Below, piece after piece: positions 16,605 to 25,823 of a stretch of DNA of 40,343 bases; position 1 is the first letter of the stretch, and every line of letters begins with the position of its first letter. The stretch spans positions 1 through 40,343 of the forward strand of contig CACYTF010000025.1 of the NCBI GenBank assembly GCA_902777335.1, read 5' to 3'. The notes under the pieces are model-generated. The model made no database searches. It was not told where the DNA came from and saw nothing but the letters and a program-made list of their open reading frames with translations. This stretch comes from an uncultured Eubacteriales bacterium. GTDB lineage: Bacteria; Bacillota; Clostridia; Christensenellales; Aristaeellaceae. The translations under genes were made by a program, and so were the position numbers.

Positions 16605-17855
16605 TCACTGTATTCCTACGATAAAGACGTAATTTGTTGTGGCGCTGCCGCCAATGTTCAACATCATACCGTTTTGGGCGCCGACAACCTGATAATCACC
16701 GGCGGTCCCGGTGACCTGCTTATACAGATCAAGGAGCATTCGGGCCCCTGATGCGCCCACCGGATGCCCGCATCCAATGAGCCCACCGCTGGGATTGATC
16801 GGCTTGTCGCCATTGAAGGCGATCAGACCCGATTCCACGGCCTCATATTCTTTACCCGGTTCAGCCAGCCCGAAAGCAGAAATCGCGGCGTACTCGGAGG
16901 ACGTAAAGCAATCATGGGTCTCAAACACATCTATATCATCGACATCCAGCCCGGAACGCCTGTAAGCGTCCAGACAAGCCTGGCGCGTCCAGGGCAGGAC
17001 GAACAGGCTGTCTGCGTTATCTGCCATTTTCTTGTCAAAGAGCATCGGAGCTGTTCTATGGCCAAACCCCCGTATGGTAGGCTTGTTCTCAATGCCCCGT
17101 TCCCTGACAAACCTTTCGCTGCACAGCACAACAACCGCCGCGCCATCTGTCACCTGCGAGCAATCAGACACAGCCAGGCGACCGCCAACCAACGGATTTG
17201 TCTCGGTTCCTCTCATGCTGGCCTGCTCATAGCTCATGAACCACTTGCGCGTCTGAGCGAGAGGATTCCGCTTTGCGTTTCCATAATTGATAACACTGAT
17301 CTTCGCCAACGCATCCATATAGCGGTTTTCGTCCAGATCCGGGTATTTTTTTAATGTTTCATCCGCAAGGCGGCCGAACAGCTTCGGAAATGGCAGATCA
17401 ATCCCCTTGCCTTCCCTCTCATAGAAAGCTGCGCGCCCCAGGAAGTCACCGCCAACGCGGGATTCTACCGTTTTCATCAATTCCCAGCCGACCACGATCG
17501 CGACATCATAATCCCCAACCTTGATCTTGGTTTGGGCTGCGTCGATGGCCACCGAGGCACTTGCACAGGCCGCCTCATAGCGGGCGCTGGGAACCCCATA
17601 GAAAGCGGGATCGACCTCTGTGAGAAACGCTCCAAGGTGCCCCTGATCCACATATTTTTCCGCAATGAAATTTCCCACAAAGCATGCGACACGATTATCC
17701 GCATTGAGTTCTTTCAGATCATCGTAAGACAAGCCAGCGCCTTCCAGGCCATCAGCCACAGCCTCTTTCAGAAGCGCGACCATTCCCTTGCCCTCTTTGG
17801 TCCAGTTTCTTTCAAAATCGGTCTGAGCGCCGCCGAGAATATATACTTTGCTCAT
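16605..17855 (-). CDS. Thiolase-fold enzyme (SCP2-type acetyl-CoA acetyltransferase-like)
   Basis: This 416-residue protein has the thiolase fold: the nucleophilic cysteine in [12 protein letters not shown], the [21 protein letters not shown] segment, [11 protein letters not shown], and the C-terminal [13 protein letters not shown] and [10 protein letters not shown] motifs. Thiolases condense or cleave acyl-CoAs. This subgroup resembles SCP2/sterol-carrier-type thiolases rather than standard AtoB. It overlaps the upstream 3-hydroxyacyl-CoA dehydrogenase gene by four bases (ATGA), so the two are made together. In this operon the plausible job is condensing two acyl-CoAs to a 3-ketoacyl-CoA, then reduced to a 3-hydroxyacyl group for N-acylation of the amino sugar. 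That role is inference. Degradative use is possible but would not explain its place here. Confidence 0.85.
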   Translation of the reverse strand: MSKVYILGGAQTDFERNWTKEGKGMVALLKEAVADGLEGAGLSYDDLKELNADNRVACFVGNFIAEKYVDQGHLGAFLTEVDPAFYGVPSARYEAACASASVAIDAAQTKIKVGDYDVAIVVGWELMKTVESRVGGDFLGRAAFYEREGKGIDLPFPKLFGRLADETLKKYPDLDENRYMDALAKISVINYGNAKRNPLAQTRKWFMSYEQASMRGTETNPLVGGRLAVSDCSQVTDGAAVVVLCSERFVRERGIENKPTIRGFGHRTAPMLFDKKMADNADSLFVLPWTRQACLDAYRRSGLDVDDIDVFETHDCFTSSEYAAISAFGLAEPGKEYEAVESGLIAFNGDKPINPSGGLIGCGHPVGASGARMLLDLYKQVTGTAGDYQVVGAQNGMMLNIGGSATTNYVFIVGIQ

Positions 17856-19168
17856 CTCATCTTCCTCCCGGATTTAAAGTAGATACGGTAGTCATACCTG
17901 GATGGCTTGACATCGGCCAACAGCTCGTCAAGATCAACGCTACCGCAGATCTCAGGAAGGCGCTCTCTTATCAGCGTAGGCACATCCGCAACGATTGACA
18001 GAGCTTGATACATCGCCAGGGGCGGACACCAATTAAAGCCGGTAGCCATGACATCGTCCGCTGCCTCGATCGTATAGCCAACTTCCCTTGTCGCGTAGAG
18101 GCTGTACACGATGTACTTCAGGAGGAATGAGAGGCAGATCTCTGCCTCTTGGGAACGGTTATTCACCAGCCGCTCAAATGCCCGCGCGTAATCGCCCTCT
18201 GCAATGCTCTTCTTCATCTTCTCGGCAAACGGGAACGCATATGGAATCAGATCCCGGTAGAGCCCCGTATTGATGTCGTACACCGTTTGCCGCTTCAGGC
18301 CATTGTCATACTTAACAAGCTGGTACAGGCCTCCGCCAGTCTTCCGACCCAGCTTCCCCGCCTCCACCAACCGTGTGACGAAGTCAGGCAGCACAAAGGT
18401 TTCATGAGCGTAGTCGTGCGTGTTCTCATAGATATTGTCAACAATCGCTTTGTGGACATCCAATCCGACAAAATCAGAGGTGACCAACGGAGCCATCGTT
18501 CGCCCTGTAAACGAGCCCAGGAGCGCGTCAATGTAGTCGATTCCGCCGTTGTCCTTGTATCTCTGAGCATACTGCAGCGTCTCATTGATAAACTGAAAGC
18601 CGATCCGATTGCCAAGGAAGGCAGGACTGTCCTTGACCTCCACGACCGTACGGATCAGTTTCTCGCTCAAATAGGCCTTCAGCTCCGCCTGAAGCGCCTT
18701 GTCCGAGTAAACGGTCGGCGTCAATTCACAGAGCGGCAGGGTATAGGGCGGGTTAAACATATGGATGCCGAAAAAGTGCCCGCGAAGCGCTTCCGGATAG
18801 CACTCCGCTATCCGGGTAATGGAGAGGCCGGAGGAACCCGTTCCGGAAATGGCGTGCGGTTGAAGCGCGGAACTCACCCGTTCGGCAATCTCCGTCTTCA
18901 CGTCGATGTCCTCCTTGCTGCTTTCAAACACCAGGTCCGACTGCCTGACACATTCCTCGAGCGTAGAGAAATCCGCGGGAATGAGCTTCTTCGAGATGGC
19001 GTCCGCCTTGACGGACTTGACAATGCGCGGAATCGTCCTCCTGACCTTCTCAATGTCGCGCCCGACGCAATACACCTTCGCTTCTCCGAAAGAGGCAAAT
19101 ATCCCTGCAATGTTCGCGCCCATCGTGCCGGTTACACCTATCACGGTAACAGTGTTTATCTTCAACAT
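17852..19168 (-). CDS. 3-hydroxyacyl-CoA dehydrogenase-like protein
   Basis: This 438-residue protein has an NAD-binding Rossmann domain (residues 5-185) and two all-helical C-terminal regions, the layout of 3-hydroxyacyl-CoA dehydrogenases with a doubled C-terminal domain. The family segment [15 protein letters not shown] and the active-site-like [18 protein letters not shown] with its His are visible, as is [17 protein letters not shown]. The dinucleotide loop reads GVTGTMG (11-17), one residue longer than the usual GxGTMG. It would interconvert 3-ketoacyl- and 3-hydroxyacyl-CoA. The gene overlaps the thiolase gene by four bases and starts 10 bases after the acyltransferase stop. Together they suggest dedicated supply of a hydroxyacyl group for a sugar. 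Family sure, role inferred. Confidence 0.83.
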   Translation of the reverse strand: MLKINTVTVIGVTGTMGANIAGIFASFGEAKVYCVGRDIEKVRRTIPRIVKSVKADAISKKLIPADFSTLEECVRQSDLVFESSKEDIDVKTEIAERVSSALQPHAISGTGSSGLSITRIAECYPEALRGHFFGIHMFNPPYTLPLCELTPTVYSDKALQAELKAYLSEKLIRTVVEVKDSPAFLGNRIGFQFINETLQYAQRYKDNGGIDYIDALLGSFTGRTMAPLVTSDFVGLDVHKAIVDNIYENTHDYAHETFVLPDFVTRLVEAGKLGRKTGGGLYQLVKYDNGLKRQTVYDINTGLYRDLIPYAFPFAEKMKKSIAEGDYARAFERLVNNRSQEAEICLSFLLKYIVYSLYATREVGYTIEAADDVMATGFNWCPPLAMYQALSIVADVPTLIRERLPEICGSVDLDELLADVKPSRYDYRIYFKSGRKMR

Positions 19169-19178
19169 GATCTCTGCC

Positions 19179-20048
19179 TCATTCCTTCAATTCTGCAAGA
19201 GCGTATCGCTTCTTCTCTTCAATATCAAGCGCAGCATACCAAGCCTCAAAGCCCGTCTCATCCCATGGCATGTAGTGGCTGAAATGCTCGCGCCAGGGAT
19301 AGACATCCTCCCCGGTGATCTTGTTCTTGATCTTTCTCACATCGGAGATAACCTTCGCCGGGTTTCCGACGGCGAGCGCGTAGGCATCCACCGATTTTGT
19401 GACAATCGCGCCGGCCCCGATCAGGCTGTCCTGACCGATATCCAGCCCAGGCATGATCACGGCGCCTGTCGCGACTATCGCAAAAGGATGGACATGAACC
19501 CCCACAAAGTGTTCAGACGGAGGCGTAGGGTCGTTCGTCAGAACCACATACGGGAAGATCCACACAAAATCATCCACCACCGAGAGCTGCCCGATATGCA
19601 CATTGCTGTGAAGCCGCACATAATTACCCAGCTTGCAGTTGCCCTGAACGTCTGAAAGCGTACCAATACTCACATGGTTGCCAATCATCGCCTTCTCGCG
19701 AATGGTAACCTGATGACCGGTCTGGAAGTCATCTCCAATGGTCGATCCGGCATACAGTATGGAACCACTGCGAATCAACGCGTTCCTGCCGATGGTTAAG
19801 GGATGGTCGTGCGGAGTGTGATCCCGGTAAAAATCCATCCAGTACTCTCCAATGATACAATTGGCGCCGATATTGCTGTCAGGCCCAATTGTCACATTGC
19901 TTCTGACGATGGTATTGCTGTCGATGTAGGTATGATCACCAATAACGGCGCCGTCTTCGATGATGCAATTATGTCCAATGTATACCCCATCCCCAATGGA
20001 AGCATTTTGGCCCAGTATAACGTTGCGTCCCCATTTTTCCGTATTCAT
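19179..20048 (-). CDS. Left-handed beta-helix N-acyltransferase for an amino sugar
   Basis: This 289-residue protein is built of hexapeptide repeats over most of its length (for example IGDGVYIGHNCIIEDGAVIG, then many (I/V)Gxxxx turns). A C-terminal helical tail reads WREHFSHYMPWDE. It has the LVGAGAIV-like and GNPAKVI motifs of sugar O/N-acyltransferases. Length is close to FdtC/QdtC-type enzymes, which acylate the 3-amino group of dTDP-3-amino-3,6-dideoxyhexoses from acyl-CoA. The isomerase and aminotransferase for such a sugar are in the operon. Because a thiolase and hydroxyacyl-CoA dehydrogenase are the next two genes downstream, a 3-hydroxyacyl donor rather than acetyl-CoA is possible. 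GGAGG precedes the ATG at 20048. Confidence 0.83.
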   Translation of the reverse strand: MNTEKWGRNVILGQNASIGDGVYIGHNCIIEDGAVIGDHTYIDSNTIVRSNVTIGPDSNIGANCIIGEYWMDFYRDHTPHDHPLTIGRNALIRSGSILYAGSTIGDDFQTGHQVTIREKAMIGNHVSIGTLSDVQGNCKLGNYVRLHSNVHIGQLSVVDDFVWIFPYVVLTNDPTPPSEHFVGVHVHPFAIVATGAVIMPGLDIGQDSLIGAGAIVTKSVDAYALAVGNPAKVISDVRKIKNKITGEDVYPWREHFSHYMPWDETGFEAWYAALDIEEKKRYALAELKE

Positions 20049-20124
20049 CTAATACCCCTCCACAGACAGGCGCCTCTATATTGTACAAAATAACCCTGTA
20101 TCCGTAATCAATTGTGTCCCTGCG

Positions 20125-22326
20125 CTACATGAAGCATTTGATAAACGGCCACATGCCAATCAACATAATCAACGCCTCTGCATATACAACTCTTGTCTTG
20201 AGCCAATTGAGTCGTATTTCCTTGTCATAATATACAGCAGGTCGAATGGCGAGCAGCATGGGAATAATCGCGGGCAACAGATATCGTTCCTGAAAACCAC
20301 CAATAGACGAGCTTCCAACTTCTGTAAAGCCACAATACATGCTCGTCGCCGCTACGCAAATAGCTCCAAAGCTCACCACACACGTCATCAACTTAATCCA
20401 AATAGGAATACCTGCTTTGTAGTTTTCGTATTGATCATAAGAAAGCAGCCATGCAATAAAGACAATCACCAGATAAACCACGGCGGCCATCTCCGGGAAA
20501 GCCACTCCTTGTGCGTCAACGTAGGCGGTTGCCCGTACACAGCCAGTTATAGTGGCCATGATACTGGAAGGTTTGAAGTAAATCTCGAATATACTTCTCA
20601 GAAGAATGCCCGCGTACCACATCGGATTACCCAGTATATAGGCGATCTGGCCTTTCGCATCTACATTGACCCCTCCACGGGTATCGCTATAAAGGGTACT
20701 GCCATTGTTTCCAATCACAAATGGCGCTGCGATCGAGAATAACAGCAGCCCCATTGTCATAATGACCGCCCATCTATATCGTATGGAAGATGCTTTAGAT
20801 GAAAATCTATTCTTCGGCAAGAACAGAACGATCATGGTCATTGGAAAGTATACCGTCTTAGGCAGGATTCCCATGACAAGCGCAATCAGCATGACCGTTG
20901 CTTTTTCGCCGGTCATCCTGGACTGTGGATTCTGATAAACCCCCAGCCAGATACAGATGCCAAGCAGTATAAAAGCAATACAAAAAGTATCATAAGAGTA
21001 GTTGCCTGCCAGAAACAATATCGTCGGAAGCAAGCATAGCGCACCAGCGAACAGCTTCCCGAATTTCAACTGTTTGATGGCAAAATACACCACTATTGCA
21101 TAGCACAGCAGATTGCCAACTCGGCCGGCAATAAACGTGCTTGTAAAAGGAAACCCAAGTATTCTTGTCAACCATATCGCACCCGCAGCAGGTAGATATG
21201 AGACGGCCGCATAGTATGGAACAATCTCAGAGTTATTATCGCCTCCTCTTTCTCTGAAATGAAGTCCATTCAAATACTGTGAAGCCGTTTCTTTGTTTTC
21301 TATTGTAATCTGATTCGGAGCGCCACGCATTGCAACCTTCATTTCCGCCTCAGATATATAGGGCGTGTCACCATAACTCAAACGAAGCGCTCGCGAATAA
21401 TGTATTTCATCATCGTAGGAAAGGTAAGACGATGCGGGTTCCAATACCGCGAACAGCAGTCCAATCCCCAAGGCAATTATAATAAACCCTTTCTCCGGAC
21501 TAATGCCAATCTGTCGATGATGTGCAGCCAATAAACCAATCATCACGCAAATGTCGATATACAGAAAGATGGTATATCCGGATGATGAATTGGTAAGCTT
21601 CATGTTGTACATCAACACCCAAGCCACATAACCCAATACCGCGCATCCCAGACAGATGACGCATGTGCGTATCAGCGCGGCCTTGTTCTTCTTCGCTTTT
21701 TCCAGTGTTGCCTTTATGCTCTCAAGCTTCCACGCGATCAAAAGTGCTTCACACAAAATGATGGCGAGTGTTATCAGGAAGTGCCGAAAAGGAATGGGTG
21801 ACCGCCCCTTTAGCACACTCTCAAGATAGCTCTTGCCGGAATATACTTCATTTCCTTTTTTGATTATTCCAATATCTTCGATCGTGTAGTTCGCGTCAAT
21901 ATCCAAGCGAAGCCCATCATAATAGTATGCTTCCGGCAATCTTATCACCAAGAGATCCGAGTCGGCCTGGCTCCTTCCCAACACGGAATACGATTCATTC
22001 CACCCTGAACCATCTTTTGAATAATAGAGTTGATAGACCGTACCATACGGTAGAGGTCTATCCAGATCAATGATCAGGGCATTTATCTCTTCCTCAATCC
22101 CGCCGATATACAGCTGAGCGTCCCCGGCTGTAATGACATAATTCAAGGTTTCATCCAATTCAGCGTTTACCGGATCCAAAGTGATGCTGCTTAAGACCGA
22201 CTCTTCGGCTTTCAAACTGCTTTCTGGAACTGCGGTATCTGGCCGTGAAATCATTGAGACTATAACTATCAATACACTCAGTATAACTGCGGTAATGGTA
22301 GCAATCCAGTACTTTCTCAACTTCAT
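20125..22326 (-). CDS. DUF2142-type polytopic membrane protein, possible glycosyltransferase
   Basis: This 733-residue protein has a first membrane helix (about 6-28) and a beta-rich outside domain (about 35-180). Around twelve helices follow, with a YDDEIHYSRALRL motif after helix 5. The acidic pair in an outside loop next to a His is the mark of DUF2142 proteins, which look like lipid-phosphate-sugar-dependent GT-C glycosyltransferases. It may add a branch sugar outside the cell, using a polyprenyl-phosphate sugar such as one made by the GT2 enzyme encoded downstream. This is inference. The ATG at 22326 has AAGGGGG nearby. The gene is one of the most A/T-rich in the window, unlike the rml genes just upstream, which suggests separate origin. 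Confidence 0.72.
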   Translation of the reverse strand: MKLRKYWIATITAVILSVLIVIVSMISRPDTAVPESSLKAEESVLSSITLDPVNAELDETLNYVITAGDAQLYIGGIEEEINALIIDLDRPLPYGTVYQLYYSKDGSGWNESYSVLGRSQADSDLLVIRLPEAYYYDGLRLDIDANYTIEDIGIIKKGNEVYSGKSYLESVLKGRSPIPFRHFLITLAIILCEALLIAWKLESIKATLEKAKKNKAALIRTCVICLGCAVLGYVAWVLMYNMKLTNSSSGYTIFLYIDICVMIGLLAAHHRQIGISPEKGFIIIALGIGLLFAVLEPASSYLSYDDEIHYSRALRLSYGDTPYISEAEMKVAMRGAPNQITIENKETASQYLNGLHFRERGGDNNSEIVPYYAAVSYLPAAGAIWLTRILGFPFTSTFIAGRVGNLLCYAIVVYFAIKQLKFGKLFAGALCLLPTILFLAGNYSYDTFCIAFILLGICIWLGVYQNPQSRMTGEKATVMLIALVMGILPKTVYFPMTMIVLFLPKNRFSSKASSIRYRWAVIMTMGLLLFSIAAPFVIGNNGSTLYSDTRGGVNVDAKGQIAYILGNPMWYAGILLRSIFEIYFKPSSIMATITGCVRATAYVDAQGVAFPEMAAVVYLVIVFIAWLLSYDQYENYKAGIPIWIKLMTCVVSFGAICVAATSMYCGFTEVGSSSIGGFQERYLLPAIIPMLLAIRPAVYYDKEIRLNWLKTRVVYAEALIMLIGMWPFIKCFM

Positions 22327-22358
22327 CGTCCCCCTTCTCTCCAGATACACGAGAATCA

Positions 22359-23279
22359 TCACTCAGAAATACCTGCTGCCTGCAGATACCTTCCCACCGC
22401 GTCCTTCCACCCCGGCAACGGCGCAAACCCATTCTCCGCCAGCTTGCCTTTGTCCAGCCGGCTGTTGAAGGGCCGCGCGGCCTTGGACAGGCCGTATTCG
22501 GCGGTGGTCACGGGAATCACGTTCACGCTCATGCCGGCCTGGCGGAAGATTTCCTTCGCGAAGTCCGCCCAGCTGATGAAGCCGCCCTCGTTGGTGGCGT
22601 GATAGACGCCGTACTTCTCCGTCCCGATCATGTCCGCCAGCAGCCGCGCCAGGTCCAGGGTATAGGTGGGCGTGCCGATCTGGTCGTCGACCACCCGGAG
22701 CGTGTCGTGGGTCTGCCCCACCCGCAGCATCGTCTTGATGAAGTTGTTGCCGTTCAGGCCGAACACCCAGGCGATGCGCACGATGAAGCGCTTCACCACC
22801 AGTTCCTTCACCGCCAGCTCGCCGCCCAGCTTGCTCTCGCCGTAGACGTTCAGCGGCGCGTAGTCCTCGCAGTCCGGCTGCCAGGGCTCATTTCCCTGAC
22901 CGTTGAACACGTAGTCGGTGCTGATGTACATCATCTTGCAGCCCAGCGTCCTGCAGGCCTGGGCGATGTGCCGGGTGCCGTCCACGTTGATGGCCCGCAC
23001 CTTCGGCCGGTTCTCCGCGTCCTCAGCGGCGTCCACCGCGGTCCACGCGGCGCAATGGATCACCGCGTCCGGCTTCACATCGTTCAGAACGCGGCTGACC
23101 GCTGCCGCGTCTGTGATGTCCAGCTGCGCATAGGGCATGCCGCACACGGCGCTGCCGTCCTGTATGCCGCTGTAGGCGGGGGCGATGTCGCTGCCCACGC
23201 CCGCGTGGCCGCGCTTCGCCAGCTCGTTCATCACGTCGTGGCCCAGCTGGCCGCCGACGCCGGTGACAAATATCTTCAT
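22359..23279 (-). CDS. rmlD: dTDP-4-dehydrorhamnose reductase
   Basis: This 306-residue short-chain reductase makes dTDP-L-rhamnose from dTDP-4-keto-L-rhamnose using NAD(P)H. It starts MKIFVTGVGGQLGHDV, with the glycine-rich nucleotide loop, carries STDYVFNG, and has the catalytic YGESKLGGE (Tyr-x3-Lys). WVFGLNGNNFIKTM and DQIGTPTYT are also typical of RmlD. The start at 23279 lies 6 bases after the rmlB stop. A longer frame to 23372 overlaps rmlB and is not needed. It is the last gene of the rmlACBD set, whose order matches that in known S-layer glycan clusters of Gram-positive bacteria. GC content is high, in contrast to the next gene. Confidence 0.93.
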   Translation of the reverse strand: MKIFVTGVGGQLGHDVMNELAKRGHAGVGSDIAPAYSGIQDGSAVCGMPYAQLDITDAAAVSRVLNDVKPDAVIHCAAWTAVDAAEDAENRPKVRAINVDGTRHIAQACRTLGCKMMYISTDYVFNGQGNEPWQPDCEDYAPLNVYGESKLGGELAVKELVVKRFIVRIAWVFGLNGNNFIKTMLRVGQTHDTLRVVDDQIGTPTYTLDLARLLADMIGTEKYGVYHATNEGGFISWADFAKEIFRQAGMSVNVIPVTTAEYGLSKAARPFNSRLDKGKLAENGFAPLPGWKDAVGRYLQAAGISE

Positions 23280-23284
23280 GGCGC

Positions 23285-24304
23285 TCACCTGTTCCCGTAC
23301 ATCTTTTCGTAGTAGTTCTGATATTCGCCGCTGATGATGGTCTCCCACCACTCGCGATTGTCCAGGTACCACTGGATGGTCTTTTTGATGCCATCCTTGA
23401 ACATCGTCTCCGGCAGCCAGCCCAGCTCGTTGTGGATCTTCGTCGGGTCGATGGCGTAGCGCATGTCGTGGCCTTTGCGGTCGGTGACGTAGGTGATCAG
23501 GCTCTCGGGCTTGCCCAGCTCCTTGCAGATCAGCTTCACGATGTCGATGTTGCGCATCTCGTTGTGGCCGCCGATGTTGTACACCTCGCCCACGCGCCCC
23601 TTGTGGATGATCAGGTCGATGGCCTTGCAGTGGTCCTCCACGTACAGCCAGTCGCGCACGTTCAGGCCCTCGCCGTACACCGGCAGCGGCTTGTCGTTCA
23701 GCGCGTTGGCGATCATCAGCGGGATCAGCTTCTCCGGGAAGTGATACGGGCCGTAATTGTTCGAGCAGCGGGAGATCGTCACCGGCAGCCCGAAGGTGCG
23801 GTGATAGGCCAGCACCAGCAGGTCCGCGCCGGCCTTGGAGCTGGAATAGGGGCTGGAGGTGTGGATCGGCGTCTCCTCGGTGAAGAACAGGTCCGGCCGA
23901 TCCAGCGGCAAATCGCCGTAGACCTCGTCGGTGGACACCTGGTGGTAGCGGGTGATGCCGTACTTGCGGCAGGCGTCCATCAGCGTGGCCGTGCCGATGA
24001 TGTTGGTCTGCAGGAAGATGCCCGGGTCCTCGATGCTGCGGTCCACGTGGCTCTCCGCGGCGAAGTTCACCACGATGTCCGGATGCTCTTCCTCAAAGAG
24101 CTTATAGACGCCCTCCCGGTCGCAGATGTCCAGCTTCACAAAGCGGAAGTTGGGATTGTCCATCACGGGCGCCAGCGTGGAAAGGTTGCCCGCGTAGGTC
24201 AGCTTGTCCAGGCAGATGATGCGATAGTCGGGGTACTTCTTCAGCATGTGGAAGATGAAGTTGGAGCCAATGAAGCCGGCGCCGCCGGTAACGATGATGG
24301 TCAT
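23285..24304 (-). CDS. rmlB: dTDP-glucose 4,6-dehydratase
   Basis: This 339-residue extended SDR enzyme turns dTDP-glucose into dTDP-4-keto-6-deoxyglucose, the branch point for both rhamnose and the 3-amino-3,6-dideoxyhexose of this cluster. Visible motifs are TGGAGFIGSNF for NAD binding, AAESHVDRSIEDP, STDEVYGDLP, the catalytic YSSSKAGAD (Tyr-x3-Lys), NNYGPYHFPEKLIP and RDWLYVEDHC. The ATG at 24304 is favoured because AAGG lies about ten bases upstream. An ATG at 24310 would sit almost on top of it. It lies between rmlC and rmlD with short gaps. Confidence 0.95.
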   Translation of the reverse strand: MTIIVTGGAGFIGSNFIFHMLKKYPDYRIICLDKLTYAGNLSTLAPVMDNPNFRFVKLDICDREGVYKLFEEEHPDIVVNFAAESHVDRSIEDPGIFLQTNIIGTATLMDACRKYGITRYHQVSTDEVYGDLPLDRPDLFFTEETPIHTSSPYSSSKAGADLLVLAYHRTFGLPVTISRCSNNYGPYHFPEKLIPLMIANALNDKPLPVYGEGLNVRDWLYVEDHCKAIDLIIHKGRVGEVYNIGGHNEMRNIDIVKLICKELGKPESLITYVTDRKGHDMRYAIDPTKIHNELGWLPETMFKDGIKKTIQWYLDNREWWETIISGEYQNYYEKMYGNR

Positions 24305-24322
24305 ATACATTCTTCCTTCCTA

Positions 24323-24886
24323 TCAAATCTCTCCGTACACGAAATTGCAGTCGCTGTCGTCCAGCAGCGGCGAGGTGGTGTCCTTCGGGCTCAGCAGTTC
24401 TTCCTTGACCTCGCCCCAGTCCACGCCGATGGCGGGGTCGTTGAAGCGTATGCCCCGGTCGCATTCCTTGCTGTACAGGTTGTCGACCTTGTAGCAGAAC
24501 TCCACGTCCTCGGTCAGCGTCTTGAAGCCGTGGCCGAAGCCCCGGGGAATTATCAGCATGCGCTTGTTCTCCGCCGACAGCTCCACCGCCACCCACTGCC
24601 TGTAGGTCGGGCTGCCCTTGCGCAGGTCCACTGCCACGTCCATCACCGCACCGCGGGTCACGCGCACCAGCTTGGCCTGGGCCATCGGCGCGTTCTGGAA
24701 GTGAATGCCCCTCAGAATGCCCTTCTGAGACGAATAGGATTCGTTGTCCTGCACGAAGTCGTAGTGCAGGCCCATCTCATCAAAGTTGCGCGTGGACCAG
24801 GTCTCCATGAAATAGCCGCGCTGGTCTCCGAATACCTGGGGCTCAATGATGTATACGCCCTCGAGCTTGGTCTCTGTCTTCTTCAT
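24323..24886 (-). CDS. rmlC: dTDP-4-dehydrorhamnose 3,5-epimerase
   Basis: This 187-residue cupin epimerises C3 and C5 of dTDP-4-keto-6-deoxyglucose. It shows the RmlC signature: GDQRGYFMETW, NESYSSQKGILRGIHFQ with the catalytic His, VMDVAVDLRKGSPTYRQW, IPRGFGHGF and the late IRFNDPAIGVDW. Length is normal. The start codon at 24886 overlaps the rmlA stop by one base, so translation is coupled. Its activity diverts the shared keto sugar into the rhamnose branch, in competition with the ketoisomerase encoded further downstream. Confidence 0.95.
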   Translation of the reverse strand: MKKTETKLEGVYIIEPQVFGDQRGYFMETWSTRNFDEMGLHYDFVQDNESYSSQKGILRGIHFQNAPMAQAKLVRVTRGAVMDVAVDLRKGSPTYRQWVAVELSAENKRMLIIPRGFGHGFKTLTEDVEFCYKVDNLYSKECDRGIRFNDPAIGVDWGEVKEELLSPKDTTSPLLDDSDCNFVYGEI

Positions 24887-25773
24887 CAGTACCTGACCTT
24901 CCCTTCCGCCACTGCCTTCAAATGATCGCCGTAGGGGCTCTTGCCGTACCGCTTCGCCGACTCCAGCAGCTTATCCTTCGTTATCCAGTCGTTCTTGTAG
25001 GCGATCTCCTCCGGCGCGGAGATCTTGATGCTCTGCCGCTGCTCGATCATGCGCACGAAGTCCGCCGCGTCCACCAGGCTGTCCATCGTGCCCGTGTCCA
25101 GCCAGGCGAAGCCGCGCCCCAGCAGCTGCACGTCCAGCAGCTCCCGCTTCAGATACATGTCGTTCAGCGTGGTGATCTCGAGCTCGCCCCTGGCGCTGGG
25201 CTTCACCTGATGGGCCATCGCCGATACGCCCTTCGGATAGAAGTACAGCCCCGTGATGGCGTAGTTGCTCTTGGGCTGCGCGGGCTTCTCCTCCACGGAG
25301 ATCACCTTGCCGTCGTCGTCGAACTCCACGATGCCGAAGCGCTCCGGGTCGTTTACGTAGTAGCCGAACACCGTCGCGCGGCCGTCCTGCTCAGCGTCCG
25401 CCGTGGCGGCGCGCAGGATCTTGCCGAAGCCGTTGCCGTAGAATATGTTGTCGCCCAGCACCATGGCGCAGGCGTCTTCGCCGATGAATTCCTCGCCCAG
25501 CAGGAAGGCCTGGGCCAGGCCGTCCGGCGAGGGCTGGACCTTGTAGCTCAGGTGGATGCCAAACTGGCTGCCGTCGCCCAGCAGGTGCTCGAAGCGGGGC
25601 GTGTCCTCCGGCGTGGAGATGATCAGTATATCCCGTATGCCCGCCAGCATCAGCGTGGAGAGCGGATAGTAAATCATCGGCTTGTCATAGACCGGCAACA
25701 GCTGTTTTGACGTCACCATCGTCAGCGGATACAACCGAGTGCCGGCGCCGCCGGCCAGTACGATACCCTTCAT
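24886..25773 (-). CDS. rmlA: Glucose-1-phosphate thymidylyltransferase
   Basis: This 295-residue nucleotidyltransferase makes dTDP-glucose from glucose-1-phosphate and dTTP. It opens with [18 protein letters not shown], the nucleotide-binding loop, and has [41 protein letters not shown] and [11 protein letters not shown], all typical RmlA features. The start at 25773 has GGGGAGG well spaced upstream. A longer frame to 25881 is not supported. Substrate could come from the phosphoglucomutase encoded near the left flank. It heads the rmlACBD set in the middle of the long operon. Confidence 0.95.
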   Translation of the reverse strand: MKGIVLAGGAGTRLYPLTMVTSKQLLPVYDKPMIYYPLSTLMLAGIRDILIISTPEDTPRFEHLLGDGSQFGIHLSYKVQPSPDGLAQAFLLGEEFIGEDACAMVLGDNIFYGNGFGKILRAATADAEQDGRATVFGYYVNDPERFGIVEFDDDGKVISVEEKPAQPKSNYAITGLYFYPKGVSAMAHQVKPSARGELEITTLNDMYLKRELLDVQLLGRGFAWLDTGTMDSLVDAADFVRMIEQRQSIKISAPEEIAYKNDWITKDKLLESAKRYGKSPYGDHLKAVAEGKVRY

Positions 25774-25823
25774 GTCGTTTCCTCCCCGTATTTGCTTATC
25801 CTTTCGTACGTAATAACCTGTCG

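Noticed and set aside
20080..20110. Possible internal promoter before the acyltransferase gene (TACAAT with TTACGG at 16 bases)
   Set aside because: The -10 box is good but the -35 box matches only two bases, and the gap is just 76 bases in an A/T-rich stretch. Not strong enough to claim.
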